Assembly: GCF_025628885.1 (NCBI RefSeq)
Contig: NZ_JAOTIF010000008.1
Location: 1-64,000 of the forward strand
Origin: Paraflavisolibacter caeni
GTDB taxonomy: Bacteria; Bacteroidota; Bacteroidia; Chitinophagales; Chitinophagaceae
Length of the DNA: 64,000 nt
Direction of reading: 5' to 3'
Shown: positions 52,334-62,031 of the stretch, in pieces
Layout of the letters: the number at the start of each line of letters is the position of its first letter
Position numbering within the stretch: position 1 is the stretch's first letter
Made by a program: the position numbers and the translations under genes
Notes under the pieces: generated by a model
The model's input: only the letters and a program-made list of their open reading frames with translations
Databases searched by the model: none
Told to the model about the DNA's origin: nothing

Positions 52334-53065
52334 TTAATTTATAACGGTTAATTGAATAACATCGCTTTTACCCGTTGGGTTACCATTTTCGAATACTTCT
52401 GCCTTAACAAAGAAATTAATGTTAGCTGGAATATTTCCTACACTGAAAAAGGTGCTGACAGAAGAAGAATCGCCGGAGGTTGTTCCTTTATTGCTATACC
52501 TGTACCTACCAGAAAAAGGCGTGAGCGGCTCAGTATATTCATCAAATTTTACTTCAACACCTTCTGATACACCCTTACCCATATCATTATAAACCATAGC
52601 TCTTAAGAATATTTCACTCTGATAATTATTTCGTATAGCCGGTGTACTATACTCTAGTTTTACAGTATGCGGTAAAGAGGGTTGGAGAGTAATTTTTTTA
52701 GTAATATTAAAGTCTTTATAAGCGCTTTGTTGTTCGGGGATAATTGTAACAGATGCATCTCCTGGCTTCAAAGAAGATTTGAAGGTAGCTTTTGCGATAA
52801 GTTTTCCATTTTCAAAATTTGCTTTAACCACTAACTTTCCTTGTTGTGCGCCAACAATACTCCCATTACTTGCTGAGAAAACCACACCTCTTTTTGAGGG
52901 ATCACTGTCAACCGGTAGCTCCACTTTTACTTCTGTAGTAGAAGATCCATCAGCTGGTAACATTGCATTTATGACCTCAGAACTTGTAAAAACATCTTGT
53001 AACTCGACCTTTTTATTACAGGAAATAAACAGTAGAATGATAAGAAGATATTTAATGTTCTTCAT
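52334..53065 (-). CDS. lipoprotein with Ig-like (invasin-type) domains
   Basis: This 243-residue protein has a lipoprotein signal, KYLLIILLFISCNKK, with the lipidated Cys16. The mature part contains an Ig-like module: SEVINAMLPADGSSTTEVKVELPVD, then GVVFSASNGSIVG, and a second strand-rich repeat. The phrase LPADGSSxxxVxVxL is typical of Big_1/invasin-like bacterial Ig domains. It should sit on the outer membrane. It starts five bases after the stop of the large exported protein gene. It is probably a structural or adhesive surface component; no specific function is assignable. Confidence 0.82.
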   Translation of the reverse strand: MKNIKYLLIILLFISCNKKVELQDVFTSSEVINAMLPADGSSTTEVKVELPVDSDPSKRGVVFSASNGSIVGAQQGKLVVKANFENGKLIAKATFKSSLKPGDASVTIIPEQQSAYKDFNITKKITLQPSLPHTVKLEYSTPAIRNNYQSEIFLRAMVYNDMGKGVSEGVEVKFDEYTEPLTPFSGRYRYSNKGTTSGDSSSVSTFFSVGNIPANINFFVKAEVFENGNPTGKSDVIQLTVIN

Positions 53066-53070
53066 TTTAC

Positions 53071-54645
53071 TTATTTTAGAGATGGAGTTAATGGGTTAAT
53101 AATAGAATTTATTGCTTTTAGTAAATCAAGATCCACAGAAGCTGTAGCAAACATACCTGCCGCAATTTCTTCGCGTGATTTGACGGGGCTAGCATTTACT
53201 CTACGTAAAAAGGCAGGACCAAAAGAAAATCTGAGAGCCCTATAAAGTCTTATACTTGGGCCAACCATTAAAGAGGTATTATTATAAAAATCACCAAATT
53301 CAGGTTCTTTTATTTCACCTATCGTGAAACCAACATAAAGTGACAAGTAATGCCAAATTGACTTTTTTGCAAGCAGACCCAAAGTGTCTTTATCAATGAT
53401 GATGTCCTTTCTGAATAAAGATCTGAAAGATCCGGTAAGAGAGTTCAATGGTACGTTTTTATCCACTGGTCTGAATAGAATATTTACACCGTAGGCCAGC
53501 TTCGGAATATAAGTAAACTTGTCTCTATTATCTTTAACTCCTAAATTGGCAAATCCCAAATCAAGTAGAAACCGATTGTTAGATTCCGTTTGTAAATCTT
53601 TTTCAACTGTTGTTGATATTAGATTATTGTTGAAATAAAATTGCCCATCAAGTACCGCAGTTCCCCTATTATATAAATCAAACAGAACTTTCTTATTATC
53701 TTTTAGTACGCCAATTAACAAATCAATATCATTCAGCATGCTTCTATCACCACCTTGCATTGCATTTAGAACTGTTGATACTTGCAATTTTATTACCCCA
53801 AGTGTCGATATGGAGCTTTCTAAATTTGCAATACGCTTCTGAAGGTCAAATATATCAGCCTCTTGTTTTACAACGTCTGATAATCGGGTAACACCTCTAT
53901 AGATAAGTTCCATAGAAGTATTTTTAGTCGTTACGTCATAAAAATTAAGAAAGGCAGCGGAATCAATTGTTTTACAACATTGCTTAGATAATGCAATTAA
54001 TTTCCCAAACTTGGTTTCATCAATATTGTTCGTTGTGCGAATTCCTTCGAATTTATTTATTGAATTCATTACCTTATCCAACCCTTGATTATACAAATCC
54101 AAATAGTCATCGACTGTACCTGGAACCACGCTGCTTGCAGGCTTATTGCAATAGCTTGCTAACTCATAAGAACTTTTTAGCTTTTTAAATAAATTTTCAA
54201 GAGCCGTCCTATCTGTTGGTGTTTTAAAAATTGCTTTATTTAATGCAATAGTTTTATTATAAGGATCTGTCTCTTTACTTATTATTATTATATCAAAGTG
54301 TTTTTGAGGCTTCAAGGCAGGCATTAAGAACCATATCTTTTTGTCTTCTTTTTTTACACTATCTCCAGGAATTTTAATATCATGATGTTTTCTTACAAAG
54401 CACCTTACATTACCGTTGTAGGTCATTTCATAAATAAATATGTTTTGAATTTCTTGTACAGTTAGATTTTCTATTTCTAACTTAAATGGCTTGTCAAATG
54501 GCACCTTATCAACTCGTTTCGTTTCAACGTTAAAAGTTACTGTTTCTAAAGCGTATGGGTATGATGATTGAGCCATAACACCTGTTCTTAGCAGCAAAAT
54601 AATTATACAAAGGTTTGACTTCAATATAATATTAATTTCCTTCAT
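53071..54645 (-). CDS. exported 524-residue protein of unknown function
   Basis: From the ATG at 54645 the protein begins with the signal peptide NIILKSNLCIIILLLRTGVMAQ. The frame is open 13 codons further upstream, but that start would bury the signal. After a strand-rich N-domain (ETVTFNVETKRVDKVPF...EIENLTVQEIQNIFIYEM) comes a helical middle with a coiled-coil (IFDLQKRIANLESSISTLGVIKL), then a C-terminal barrel-like part (YLSLYVGFTIGEIKEP...MVGPSIRLYRALRFSFGPAFL). It is probably anchored in the outer membrane with a periplasmic helical part. The family is not recognised. It is co-directional with the next four genes. Confidence 0.75.
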   Translation of the reverse strand: MKEINIILKSNLCIIILLLRTGVMAQSSYPYALETVTFNVETKRVDKVPFDKPFKLEIENLTVQEIQNIFIYEMTYNGNVRCFVRKHHDIKIPGDSVKKEDKKIWFLMPALKPQKHFDIIIISKETDPYNKTIALNKAIFKTPTDRTALENLFKKLKSSYELASYCNKPASSVVPGTVDDYLDLYNQGLDKVMNSINKFEGIRTTNNIDETKFGKLIALSKQCCKTIDSAAFLNFYDVTTKNTSMELIYRGVTRLSDVVKQEADIFDLQKRIANLESSISTLGVIKLQVSTVLNAMQGGDRSMLNDIDLLIGVLKDNKKVLFDLYNRGTAVLDGQFYFNNNLISTTVEKDLQTESNNRFLLDLGFANLGVKDNRDKFTYIPKLAYGVNILFRPVDKNVPLNSLTGSFRSLFRKDIIIDKDTLGLLAKKSIWHYLSLYVGFTIGEIKEPEFGDFYNNTSLMVGPSIRLYRALRFSFGPAFLRRVNASPVKSREEIAAGMFATASVDLDLLKAINSIINPLTPSLK

Positions 54646-54840
54646 CACTTTCTGTTTTAAACTAAACTGGTAAACTTTTACCAATGATTGGTGCGATCTC
54701 TAATATTTCAATTGTTTCAATGTGCATTTTGCATTCTGTCAAAAGCCGCAAGAGTATAATGGATGGCCTACTAAACCACAATAGGTCTTTTATCTTTGTT
54801 CTATTAGGTAAATTCTAATACAAGCTTTTGCATTCTCTAT

Positions 54841-55338
54841 TTACTCGCCCTTTCTTATGATTGAATAAGACAATGATTTATTACATGATATTTTATAAGA
54901 CGAGGGAGTAAGGGCACTAAACCTTAGTGTTAACGCAGGACTTTCTTTAGTTGCTTTTGCAGCGTCAGTTTTAGCCCCTTTTGCAGCAACGGTATCAATG
55001 CCATTCAGCCTTAATAGAATAGCAGGGAAAGTCAAAGTTTTGCAGCTTATATCTACTACATTTGTGACATTGACAGTGGGTGATGCATTCGAAAACTTAA
55101 CAATAGAGTCACATTTAATCGTTACGCCGTCAAGATTAATTGTAGTATCTGTAAAGGTGATAATACCGGTTGTTTCTATTGAAAAGTCTTTTAGTGTGAT
55201 AGTACCACCAGACCCTGTAAATGTTATATCTTGATTGATCTTAATCGATTGCTTAGTTAAAGAACCCAGAGTAATTTGGGAGTGAGAGCAGTAATGAATA
55301 AATAATGTAATAATAAAAAGACTAAACCTCTTCTTCAT
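54841..55338 (-). CDS. small exported beta-rich protein
   Basis: This 165-residue protein has a signal peptide, RFSLFIITLFIHYCSHSQ. The mature part is a run of short strands with a ~10-residue rhythm (GGTITLKDFSIETTGIITFTDTTINLDGVTIKCDSIVKF), suggesting a small right-handed beta-helix. A Lys/Ala stretch (AAKGAKTDAAKATKE) follows. It may be a fibre-like surface piece. No family recognised; it lies between the large exported protein gene and the small membrane protein gene. Confidence 0.65.
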   Translation of the reverse strand: MKKRFSLFIITLFIHYCSHSQITLGSLTKQSIKINQDITFTGSGGTITLKDFSIETTGIITFTDTTINLDGVTIKCDSIVKFSNASPTVNVTNVVDISCKTLTFPAILLRLNGIDTVAAKGAKTDAAKATKESPALTLRFSALTPSSYKISCNKSLSYSIIRKGE

Positions 55339-55602
55339 AGTTTTTGTTTACAATAATTGCAGTAATAGATTCAAATGAACGCATGGTGCCTTTTATCTTT
55401 CCAATTGCCTGAACAAAGAAAATCTTTGAAACATCATGTGTCTACTATTTTTCTTAATGAATTATCTTGATATTATCAATAATTGCCACTTTTTCATCTT
55501 CAACAAAAATTTCAATACTAGTGCGTTGCTATCTTTTTTGGGAATAAGTTCTGGAATCGCCATAAAAACTGATGTTTTACTTCTATTATAGCCATTAAAT
55601 GT

Positions 55603-55887
55603 TTAATTCCTTTGAGGAGTTGGAATTGTTGCAGCTAATCCTCTTAATAACAATGGAGCAGATATTCCTACCTGAACACCAAGTGTTGTAGTAAAAGAGT
55701 TCGGATTATCATGAAAAGAATAATATCCTGCAAAACCACCCAAGATTGGTCCAATCAAATATGGTAACCAATAAATCCAGTCCTTGAAGTTTGGTTGCCT
55801 TGCGGGATCAGCTTTTAGTGCTTCTAATAAATTTAAAATCTGGGCAACTAGTCCAGAAATAGCTGGTACTAAAATAAAGTTTTCCAT
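55603..55887 (-). CDS. small membrane protein
   Basis: This 94-residue protein has about three hydrophobic segments (FILVPAISGLVAQILNLLEAL, then WLPYLIGPILGGFAGYYSF, then LGVQVGISAPLLLRGLA) and short charged ends. The layout recalls small holin-like or accessory membrane proteins, but I cannot name a family. It follows the 84-residue gene at 55905 by 17 bases, so the two are co-transcribed. It might provide the membrane component of the exported-protein operon. Confidence 0.6.
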   Translation of the reverse strand: MENFILVPAISGLVAQILNLLEALKADPARQPNFKDWIYWLPYLIGPILGGFAGYYSFHDNPNSFTTTLGVQVGISAPLLLRGLAATIPTPQRN

Positions 55888-55904
55888 TTGTAATCCTTGT
55901 TAAC

Positions 55905-56159
55905 TTAATCAATTCTGTTTTTAAACGCCCCGATAATTTTTTGTGCAAACGAGGCATTCTTTTTAAAATCATTTTTTGTAGTGTATAATTGCTCGCCATT
56001 TTTTGATAACATTGACGACCTTACAAACAAGTCGGACTTGTTTAAAACTTTCTCAATATTGAATACATCCTCATTTGTTATTTCACTTATGTCTTCTAAA
56101 GTGTACCATACTTTAGAGGTGTCTTGTTTCATTGTTGCATAAAGTTGCTCAGCGTCCAT
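55905..56159 (-). CDS. small cytoplasmic protein, possible winged helix
   Basis: From the ATG at 56159 the 84-residue protein reads DAEQLYATMKQDTSKVWYTLEDISEITN, then EDVFNIEKVLNKSDLFVRSS, a helix-turn-helix-like pattern followed by a strand pair (ERQ-less wing) and a basic tail. It could be a small DNA-binding or adaptor protein. The frame extends 17 codons upstream (to 56210), but that part has no protein-like pattern. It is the first gene of the operon running to 52086. Identity is unknown. Confidence 0.5.
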   Translation of the reverse strand: MDAEQLYATMKQDTSKVWYTLEDISEITNEDVFNIEKVLNKSDLFVRSSMLSKNGEQLYTTKNDFKKNASFAQKIIGAFKNRID

Positions 56160-56879
56160 TTTTTTATGTTTTAAGTTTTTATGAAAAGTGCATGAGCTTA
56201 CTGGAGACATAATATGAATATGCTCCTATAGCATAAAAACCGGATTAACGCTTACATAAGATATTTATAAACTGATTATTAGTAAATATATTTTAAACAA
56301 TAAGTGTGTTAATTAGTGCTCATAGAATATCATTTATTTCCCTTTTAATTTTCCATTACCATTGGAAACATAAAAATGGTTTAACTTAAGTTCTAATCAA
56401 TAACTTTCAGGATATGCAATACAAATAGCTATTCATATGGAATAGGATTATTAATATAAAAAAAAGTCAAGAGCATATAGTTAATCATAACTATGCCATG
56501 TAAACCTAGCAAATGATATATGCAAATTTTCTTTCTAAGAAAGTTTTGTTTTTATAACCAAAATACAGTTCAGGCTTCAGAAGGTAAGGACATAAGAGTA
56601 TTATTCTATAAAAGAAAACGTCTTATATACACATTTAATGTCCAGTGTTTTTAAAGGATTATGTAAAGTTCCAAGGGGAGCGGAAAAAAGGATTAAAGAA
56701 GTGTTACCTAAAAATAAATACAATTATTTTAACATTCAAAAAAACTTATATTTTTTATTTTATTTTTAATCCTACACATTTTCGATTATTGATGGGCGTA
56801 ACCTTATTATTTATTATAGTGCACACAAATTATCTCTTATTAAAATCATAAAACCTTTTTCTCATATGATCATCCCCCG
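56160..56879. other. very AT-rich gap
   Basis: No gene is supported. A 68-codon frame at 56645-56851 (plus strand) is Phe/Lys/Ile-rich and looks like translated AT-rich DNA. Confidence 0.4.
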
Positions 56880-57240
56880 TACTTTATACAGCTTGTTACT
56901 TAGGAAATTATATGGATTCACAATCGCTATCTAATTGAACAACTCTTCACCCAAATATGCCCTTATATTGATACTATATGCTCGCTCTGATATCATATTA
57001 CTTACTACATAAAAATCAGTTCCGAAAAGCACATGCTCGCGAACCTTCTAGTTGGACTCCAGCATCATCTTTAACATCAGTAGAAACCGCGCATCGTTCT
57101 AGGTATAACTGATGTCCGATTACAGGCTGGAGAACTCAACGTTGTTCACACTTACGAAGTAACCGAGCCCGCCGCTGATGATATCGTCAACCTACGGAAA
57201 CAAGCTTTGATAACACCCCCAAAAAGCGCCTAATAACAGC
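56880..57240 (-). pseudogene. C-terminal remnant of an amidohydrolase
   Basis: Reading leftward with stops and shifts, the pieces SDISYT, NDARFLLMLKMMLESN, KVREHVLFGTDFYVVSN, SERAYSINIRAYLGEELFN and IAIVNPYNFLSNKLYK follow the end of TIM-barrel amidohydrolases (LFGTDF carries the metal-ligand Asp; the IAxxNP end is typical). At least three stop codons are in the frame and the N-terminal barrel is missing, so this is a decayed gene end. Confidence 0.7.
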
Positions 57241-57509
57241 CTGATTAAATACATACACACAGAATCTTGCCTTTTGCATTTCACTCTAACCTTCAGAGGC
57301 ATGACCAACATATTGCATATACTCAATATTAAGTATTACAGTTTGAATAATTGCATTCAGGGAGTAGTAGGATTAGAAGAGAAGTTTTCTAGTGTAGAAG
57401 ATTACATTAAGAATGTTGCAATAAAATGTAATCACATTTTCATATATGTGAATATATATACATTATTTGAAATAAACAAGCGTAGAAATACGGTAATAAA
57501 TAAATTTTA

Positions 57510-57534
57510 ATTGTCGCATCACTGTTGCGACAAT
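57510..57534. terminator. hairpin downstream of the HTCS remnant
   Basis: ATTGTCGCA and its reverse complement TGCGACAAT are separated by seven bases. On the minus strand it follows the remnant's stop (57539) and leads into AT-rich sequence without a clean T-run, so it is a probable old terminator. Confidence 0.5.
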
Positions 57535-57538
57535 CTCG

Positions 57539-58560
57539 TTAGGATTCGCCACTTGAAAAACCATTCCTATTAATCAACTCCTCAATATCCTCCCGTGCGC
57601 TTACGATATTCTTATCCGCAAACTCCTTGGGCGTTAATTTGAATTGCTGCTGAAAGCATTTTGAAAAATATGATGGTGAATTAAACCCAGTCATATAGGC
57701 TATTTCCGCAATCATGTGTTCATTGGTCACTAATAAGCGGGCGGCATGCTTCAGCCGTACCAGCCTGATGAGTTCATTGGGCCCATAGCCTGATAAGGAC
57801 GTTAACTTCTTCAACAGGTTGGAGCGGCTCATAGTCATGTCCTTACTCAACTCTTCCACGGATAGCTGGGGATCAATCTTTCACGGGAATCCAACAGGTT
57901 TTTCACCACAGCGGCCAAATGCTTCCATTTAAATGGTTTCAGGATATAAGCATCTGCACCGGCTTCTACCCCTTCAATCTCCGCTTCCCTATTTCCCTTG
58001 GCGGTCAGTAAGACCAATGGAATATGGCTGTAATTAATGTTTGTTTTCACTGCCTTACACAACTCAATACCATCCATCACAGGCATCATCATCTTCCACA
58101 CCGATGCAAATATTTTGCTCTGCACCTTCCCTCCTGACCAGTTCGGATATGGTTACCGCACATGATTCCTTGCAAACTTGAATGCATTGATCAACAGGTT
58201 GCTTAATATTTTATTGAGTACTTCCGGATCGGCCTGCAATACTAGTTTACTGATGTTGGTGCTCAATGTAAATTCAATATCCTTCTGATAAGGAAGCGCA
58301 GAAAACCGGGAATAAACCGACTGTACTAATGAAACCACGTCTACCTGTTCTTTTTTGATCTCATAGGCATCACTTTCGATCCTTCTGAAATCAAGCAACT
58401 GGTTGACCAGGCCGAGCAGGCGGTTTGCATTTTCATCCATGACCTGCAATTGTTCGTTTTCTTCTTGGTACGGATCAATCGAAATACCTAGGAGATGCCA
58501 ATCATTGTTGATTTTGTAGCTCACAAAAGATCCTTCTGTGTGTCCAACACAGAAGATGAG
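57539..58560 (-). pseudogene. remnant of a hybrid two-component system regulator
   Basis: Three pieces in different frames keep the order of a Bacteroidota hybrid regulator: a histidine-kinase piece (58153-58524: DENANRLLGLVNQLLDFRRIES, then VLNKILSNLLINAFKFA), a receiver piece (57847-58125: MMPVMDGIELCKAV, VLLTAKGNREAEIEG, DAYILKPFKWKHL), and an AraC-type DNA-binding end (57539-57859: NLLKKLTSLSGYGPNELIRLVRLKHAARLL, AEIAYMTGFNSPSYFSKCFQQQF). The HATPase glycine boxes between the first two pieces, the receiver start and the whole sensor half are gone. The gene is dead, although the AraC piece alone is intact. Confidence 0.85.
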
Positions 58561-58598
58561 AGCACCAACAAATTTGCCTCCTTATCAAAGAGTTTAAC

Positions 58599-59756
58599 CT
58601 AAAACCTAACTGACTTTTGTTGCTCTTCCAGAATGATTTTTTCCAACTCCTTTTCACTGGGCAGATTGATCAAATATTTAGAAACAAATACTTTTTGCGG
58701 CAGTCCAGTGGTAGCATACTTTACAAGAGCTTCATTCTTTCCGGCACACAGAATGATACCTACCGGTGGATTATCTCCTTTCTCCATTTCGTTTTCCTTG
58801 TAATAATTCAGGTAAACGTTCATCTGTCCTGCGTCTGCATGGCTGAATTCTCCCAATTTCAGATCAATCAGAACATGGCATTTTAAGACCCGATGATAAA
58901 ATACCAGGTCGATCCGGTAGTGCGTATTGTCGAAAGTGATTCGCTTTTGTCTAGCTTCAAAACAAAATCCCCTGCCCATCTCCAAAAGGAAAATTTGAAG
59001 ATGATTTATGATGGCCTGCTCTAAATCGCCTTCAGAGTAGGATGGTTTTTCTTCCAATCCCAAAAACTCTAAGACGTAAGGGCTTCGTAAGACATCGTCG
59101 ATTTGCGATTCCGATCCAACTTTGTAGCTTTTAACTATTGCCTTCTTATCTGAACTGAGCCCTGTTCGTTCATAGAGCATACTATTCATAGTCCGTTGAA
59201 GCTCTCGTACAGACCATTGATTTTTGAGTGCCTGGGTTTCATAAAAGAGCCGTTTTAAGGGTTCTTCGCATTTGACAAGCTCTACAAAATGTGTGAAGGA
59301 AAGCTTTTCCAAGAGCAGTTTTCCAGGTGTTTGTGGTAACCCGGCAGATTTTTCAGTCGGTGACTGAAGAATTATATTCAGTTGATTTTGGGAAGGTTGT
59401 AAATATTCAGCCGCTGACTGAAGAATTTGTGGATAAGCCAAGTAGAACTGCCGACAGAGGTATAGATTCGTAAAGGACAGCCCCTTGATTTTGGCGTCCT
59501 TTAGTTGCTGCGCAAGCTTTTTAAAGAGCTGTTCTCCATATTGAGCGCGATCTTCTCCTTGCTGTTCATACTGAAAGATGTGATAGCCAATCAGCCAATT
59601 TCGTAAGGTGAGTGCCGTGTTCACTTGCTTTTGAACTTGATGAAGGAAATACTGATTGGTTTCCGTAATCAGGCCGGCCAAGCGTTCCAGGTTGTTTATT
59701 TGCTGCATATGGAATTTCTTAATTAAAGAGGGTTGCGACATGCTGCCCATTGACAA
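58599..59756 (-). CDS. YhcG/DUF1016-family PD-(D/E)XK nuclease
   Basis: This 385-residue protein has the two-domain DUF1016 layout. The helical N-domain contains ALTLRNWLIGYHIFQYEQQG and GLSFTNLYLCRQFYLAYPQI; the C-terminal nuclease domain contains FCFEARQKRI, YRIDLVFYHRVLKCHVLIDLKLGEFSHADAGQMNVYLNYY (the D...DxK core and the conserved GQMNxYLN), and PVGIILCAGKNEALVKYA. YhcG-type proteins are probable DNA nucleases common in accessory regions. There are several ATGs near the start, and M17 (MQQINN) is also possible. It is followed by the HTCS remnant and preceded by the DUF3024 gene, and is likely monocistronic. Confidence 0.92.
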   Translation of the reverse strand: MSMGSMSQPSLIKKFHMQQINNLERLAGLITETNQYFLHQVQKQVNTALTLRNWLIGYHIFQYEQQGEDRAQYGEQLFKKLAQQLKDAKIKGLSFTNLYLCRQFYLAYPQILQSAAEYLQPSQNQLNIILQSPTEKSAGLPQTPGKLLLEKLSFTHFVELVKCEEPLKRLFYETQALKNQWSVRELQRTMNSMLYERTGLSSDKKAIVKSYKVGSESQIDDVLRSPYVLEFLGLEEKPSYSEGDLEQAIINHLQIFLLEMGRGFCFEARQKRITFDNTHYRIDLVFYHRVLKCHVLIDLKLGEFSHADAGQMNVYLNYYKENEMEKGDNPPVGIILCAGKNEALVKYATTGLPQKVFVSKYLINLPSEKELEKIILEEQQKSVRF

Positions 59757-59818
59757 GATTATTGAAAATTAAGAGGCTTTTCCCTTTTACTGCATAGAAT
59801 TTTGAAGGTAATTAATCT

Positions 59819-60166
59819 TCAACCGCGGAAGCAGCCATATAGATCTCTCTCGATCTCTATAATAAAACGCTGCAGGTTTACTACAGATTTCAGGGGTGCG
59901 TACCGATCCCATTTGCCGTTGGCTCGCATCCAGTACACATGCCATTCCTTTTCCTTTTGCACCCATGTTGCTTTGGCAAAATCGTATTTTTCAATTATGG
60001 AAGGATCATCCCATCGAGGACGGATTTCAAACAGGAACACTGACTGCCTTTCTACCTTCCAGCCCAGGTCTAATTGATGCCTGATATGCTCCGGCGGACG
60101 CATCTGTTGCATGAGTGTACCCATCATTGAAGTGATCTCCTTTACCTGGTTTGGAGAGAACGCCAT
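59819..60166 (-). CDS. DUF3024 family protein
   Basis: This 115-residue protein matches DUF3024: FEIRPRWDDPSIIEKYDFAKATWVQKEKEWHVYWMRANGKWDRYAP, then the ending IERDLYGCFRG. These proteins are small, cytoplasmic and of unknown function. The conserved Trp-rich core, the FAKAT phrase and the CF(R/W)G end are all present. The start at 60166 gives the usual length. It is not obviously co-transcribed with the downstream DUF1016 gene, which begins ~60 bases after this stop. Confidence 0.88.
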   Translation of the reverse strand: MAFSPNQVKEITSMMGTLMQQMRPPEHIRHQLDLGWKVERQSVFLFEIRPRWDDPSIIEKYDFAKATWVQKEKEWHVYWMRANGKWDRYAPLKSVVNLQRFIIEIERDLYGCFRG

Positions 60167-60327
60167 GAGTGTTTTTGTGGTACAAACTTAGGAGTTGGTT
60201 ACGCCAAGACAAATTAAAAAATAAACAGGAGTACTTTTTATTGTTGCATCAGTGCTACTGCTGCATATAACGAATCAAATCAGCTATAGTAAAAATATTT
60301 ACATAGTGCATACCGCTATACTGTTTA

Positions 60328-61746
60328 TTAATTCATCATTCCCGAATCACCCGCATAATCAGCCTTCCCTTTTAACGTAATGACCAGGGGACAGGAAGTC
60401 ATAAGGCCGGTAGTCTTCAACCGCCATTTCTCCATGCCGCTATTAGCATCAAATGCATAAATATATCCACTGCCCCCACCGCCTACATAAACAACTCCAT
60501 TCGAAACGGCAGGACTGGCGCTATTCGCCAATATCCGTTGTTTCCATAACGTTGCTCCAGTGGCTGCATCCAGTGCATGCAGGTAAAGATCATCAGCAGT
60601 AAGAAATACTATCCCATTCGAAACCGTAGGACTCGAACTGATGCCGGTATTGGTCAATGCCTCCCAAACCAAAGTACCGGTAGCCGCATTCACCGCGTAG
60701 AAGCTGCCCTTGCGTGTAAAGCTGGGCACATCGTACCAGGCACCAATGTAAACAATGCCGCCTGCAACCGTTGGACTGGATTGCTCCAGGGAGATCCCAT
60801 TGGCAGAAAAACGCCACTTCAGCATCCCGCTAACCGCGTCCACAGCATACAAATACCCGTCCCTGCTGCCTACATAAACCGTTCCGTTAGCCAATGCAGG
60901 CCCAGACTGGTTCAGCATTCCTCCCGTTGCATAGCTCCACTTTAACTGCCCGCTGCCCGCATCCAGGGCATAGAGCCTGCCATCTGAGCTGCCAAAATAA
61001 ACCACACCGTTCCATACCGTAGGACTGGAGCTCACATTACCGCCTGTGGTAAACTTCCACTTGAGCTGCCCCGTACCCGCATCCAATGCATACAGGTAGT
61101 CATCATTGCAGCCTACATAAACGGTCCCGTTGACCACCACTGCATCCGACTCCACTCCTGTTGTGCCAGCCAGGAACTTCCATTTTACACGTCCCGAAAT
61201 GGCATCAAAAGCATAAACGTAATTATCAATGCCGCCGACATACACCGTTCCATTTTCGTAGGTAGCACTGGAATAAGCAAAGGAAGCAGTGCTGGCATAT
61301 TCCCATATTATTGTACCCTTCTGAGCGTCCAGCGCATAAAAATGTTGATCACTACTGCCTATATACACCAAACCTCCGGGATTGTCGATTTTTACAATCA
61401 CCTTATAAGCGGCCATACTGCCATCTTCTGCCTTCACGGTATAAGTAAGGGGTTGGGAAAAATCCTGGACCACACCGCTGGCAGGCGAAATTGTCACGCC
61501 TTTGATCTCAATTTCCGGAGCCAGGCGGGTAATATCGGTAAGAAATGGAACAGAAATGGTGATGGTATCTCTATGGATAGAAACACTGGCTTCAGATACA
61601 CTAAGGGCAGTACCATCTGTTTTTTTCAAGGAAAAAGAAACAATTTCTTTAATGGAGCCTTTTACATTCACTCCTTCTTTCACACAGGAGCTGAAATAGA
61701 GCAATAGGATGGTACAAAAGAGGAATAGGTTGAGTCTTTTACTCAT
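60328..61746 (-). CDS. PQQ-like beta-propeller lipoprotein
   Basis: This 472-residue lipoprotein has the signal NLFLFCTILLLYFSSC with the lipidated Cys21. Residues ~30-125 resemble the DUF5018-type domain (SPASGVVQDFSQPLTYTVKAEDGSMAAYKVIV). From ~130 to the end there are about eight PQQ-like propeller repeats of the VYIGSSDQHFYALDAQKGTIIWEY type (VYVGCNDDYLYALDAGTGQLKWKF and similar). It probably sits on the outer membrane or cell surface as a binding scaffold. The repeats are very regular, so this gene can vary by recombination. No enzymatic residues for a real PQQ dehydrogenase are seen. Confidence 0.9.
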   Translation of the reverse strand: MSKRLNLFLFCTILLLYFSSCVKEGVNVKGSIKEIVSFSLKKTDGTALSVSEASVSIHRDTITISVPFLTDITRLAPEIEIKGVTISPASGVVQDFSQPLTYTVKAEDGSMAAYKVIVKIDNPGGLVYIGSSDQHFYALDAQKGTIIWEYASTASFAYSSATYENGTVYVGGIDNYVYAFDAISGRVKWKFLAGTTGVESDAVVVNGTVYVGCNDDYLYALDAGTGQLKWKFTTGGNVSSSPTVWNGVVYFGSSDGRLYALDAGSGQLKWSYATGGMLNQSGPALANGTVYVGSRDGYLYAVDAVSGMLKWRFSANGISLEQSSPTVAGGIVYIGAWYDVPSFTRKGSFYAVNAATGTLVWEALTNTGISSSPTVSNGIVFLTADDLYLHALDAATGATLWKQRILANSASPAVSNGVVYVGGGGSGYIYAFDANSGMEKWRLKTTGLMTSCPLVITLKGKADYAGDSGMMN

Positions 61747-61958
61747 AGCAGTAGTTTTCTTGGTACAAAATATAAGGCAAGTAACGAATTATAATCCATT
61801 GACTGGAAAAATATGTTTTATGGCTTTCCCCTAACTCTTTTTTCTGTTAATATCCTTATATCTGAACGTAAATAATGCGTACCTCACTTCGGCACTGTGA
61901 AGTTCCGATGATTGAACCTGGTTATTATATCTAGCCAAAACTCGTGTTTTTTATATAG

Positions 61959-61997
61959 TTCTGGCGACTTATATAGTTAGTATAAATCGCCAGAACC
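61959..61997. repeat. inverted repeat with 10-bp perfect arms
   Basis: GTTCTGGCGA and TCGCCAGAAC flank 19 AT-rich bases between the PQQ-repeat and DUF1349 lipoprotein genes. No T-run follows, so it is a weak terminator candidate or a protein-binding site. Confidence 0.6.
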
Positions 61998-62031
61998 CAA
62001 ACAATCATTAAGGAAATAAGAAGTTCAATTA

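Noticed and set aside
56645-57510. Two plus-strand frames of 68 and 78 codons
   Set aside because: They are Ile/Lys/Phe/Asn-rich products of very AT-rich DNA; the second partly faces the amidohydrolase remnant and HTCS terminator.
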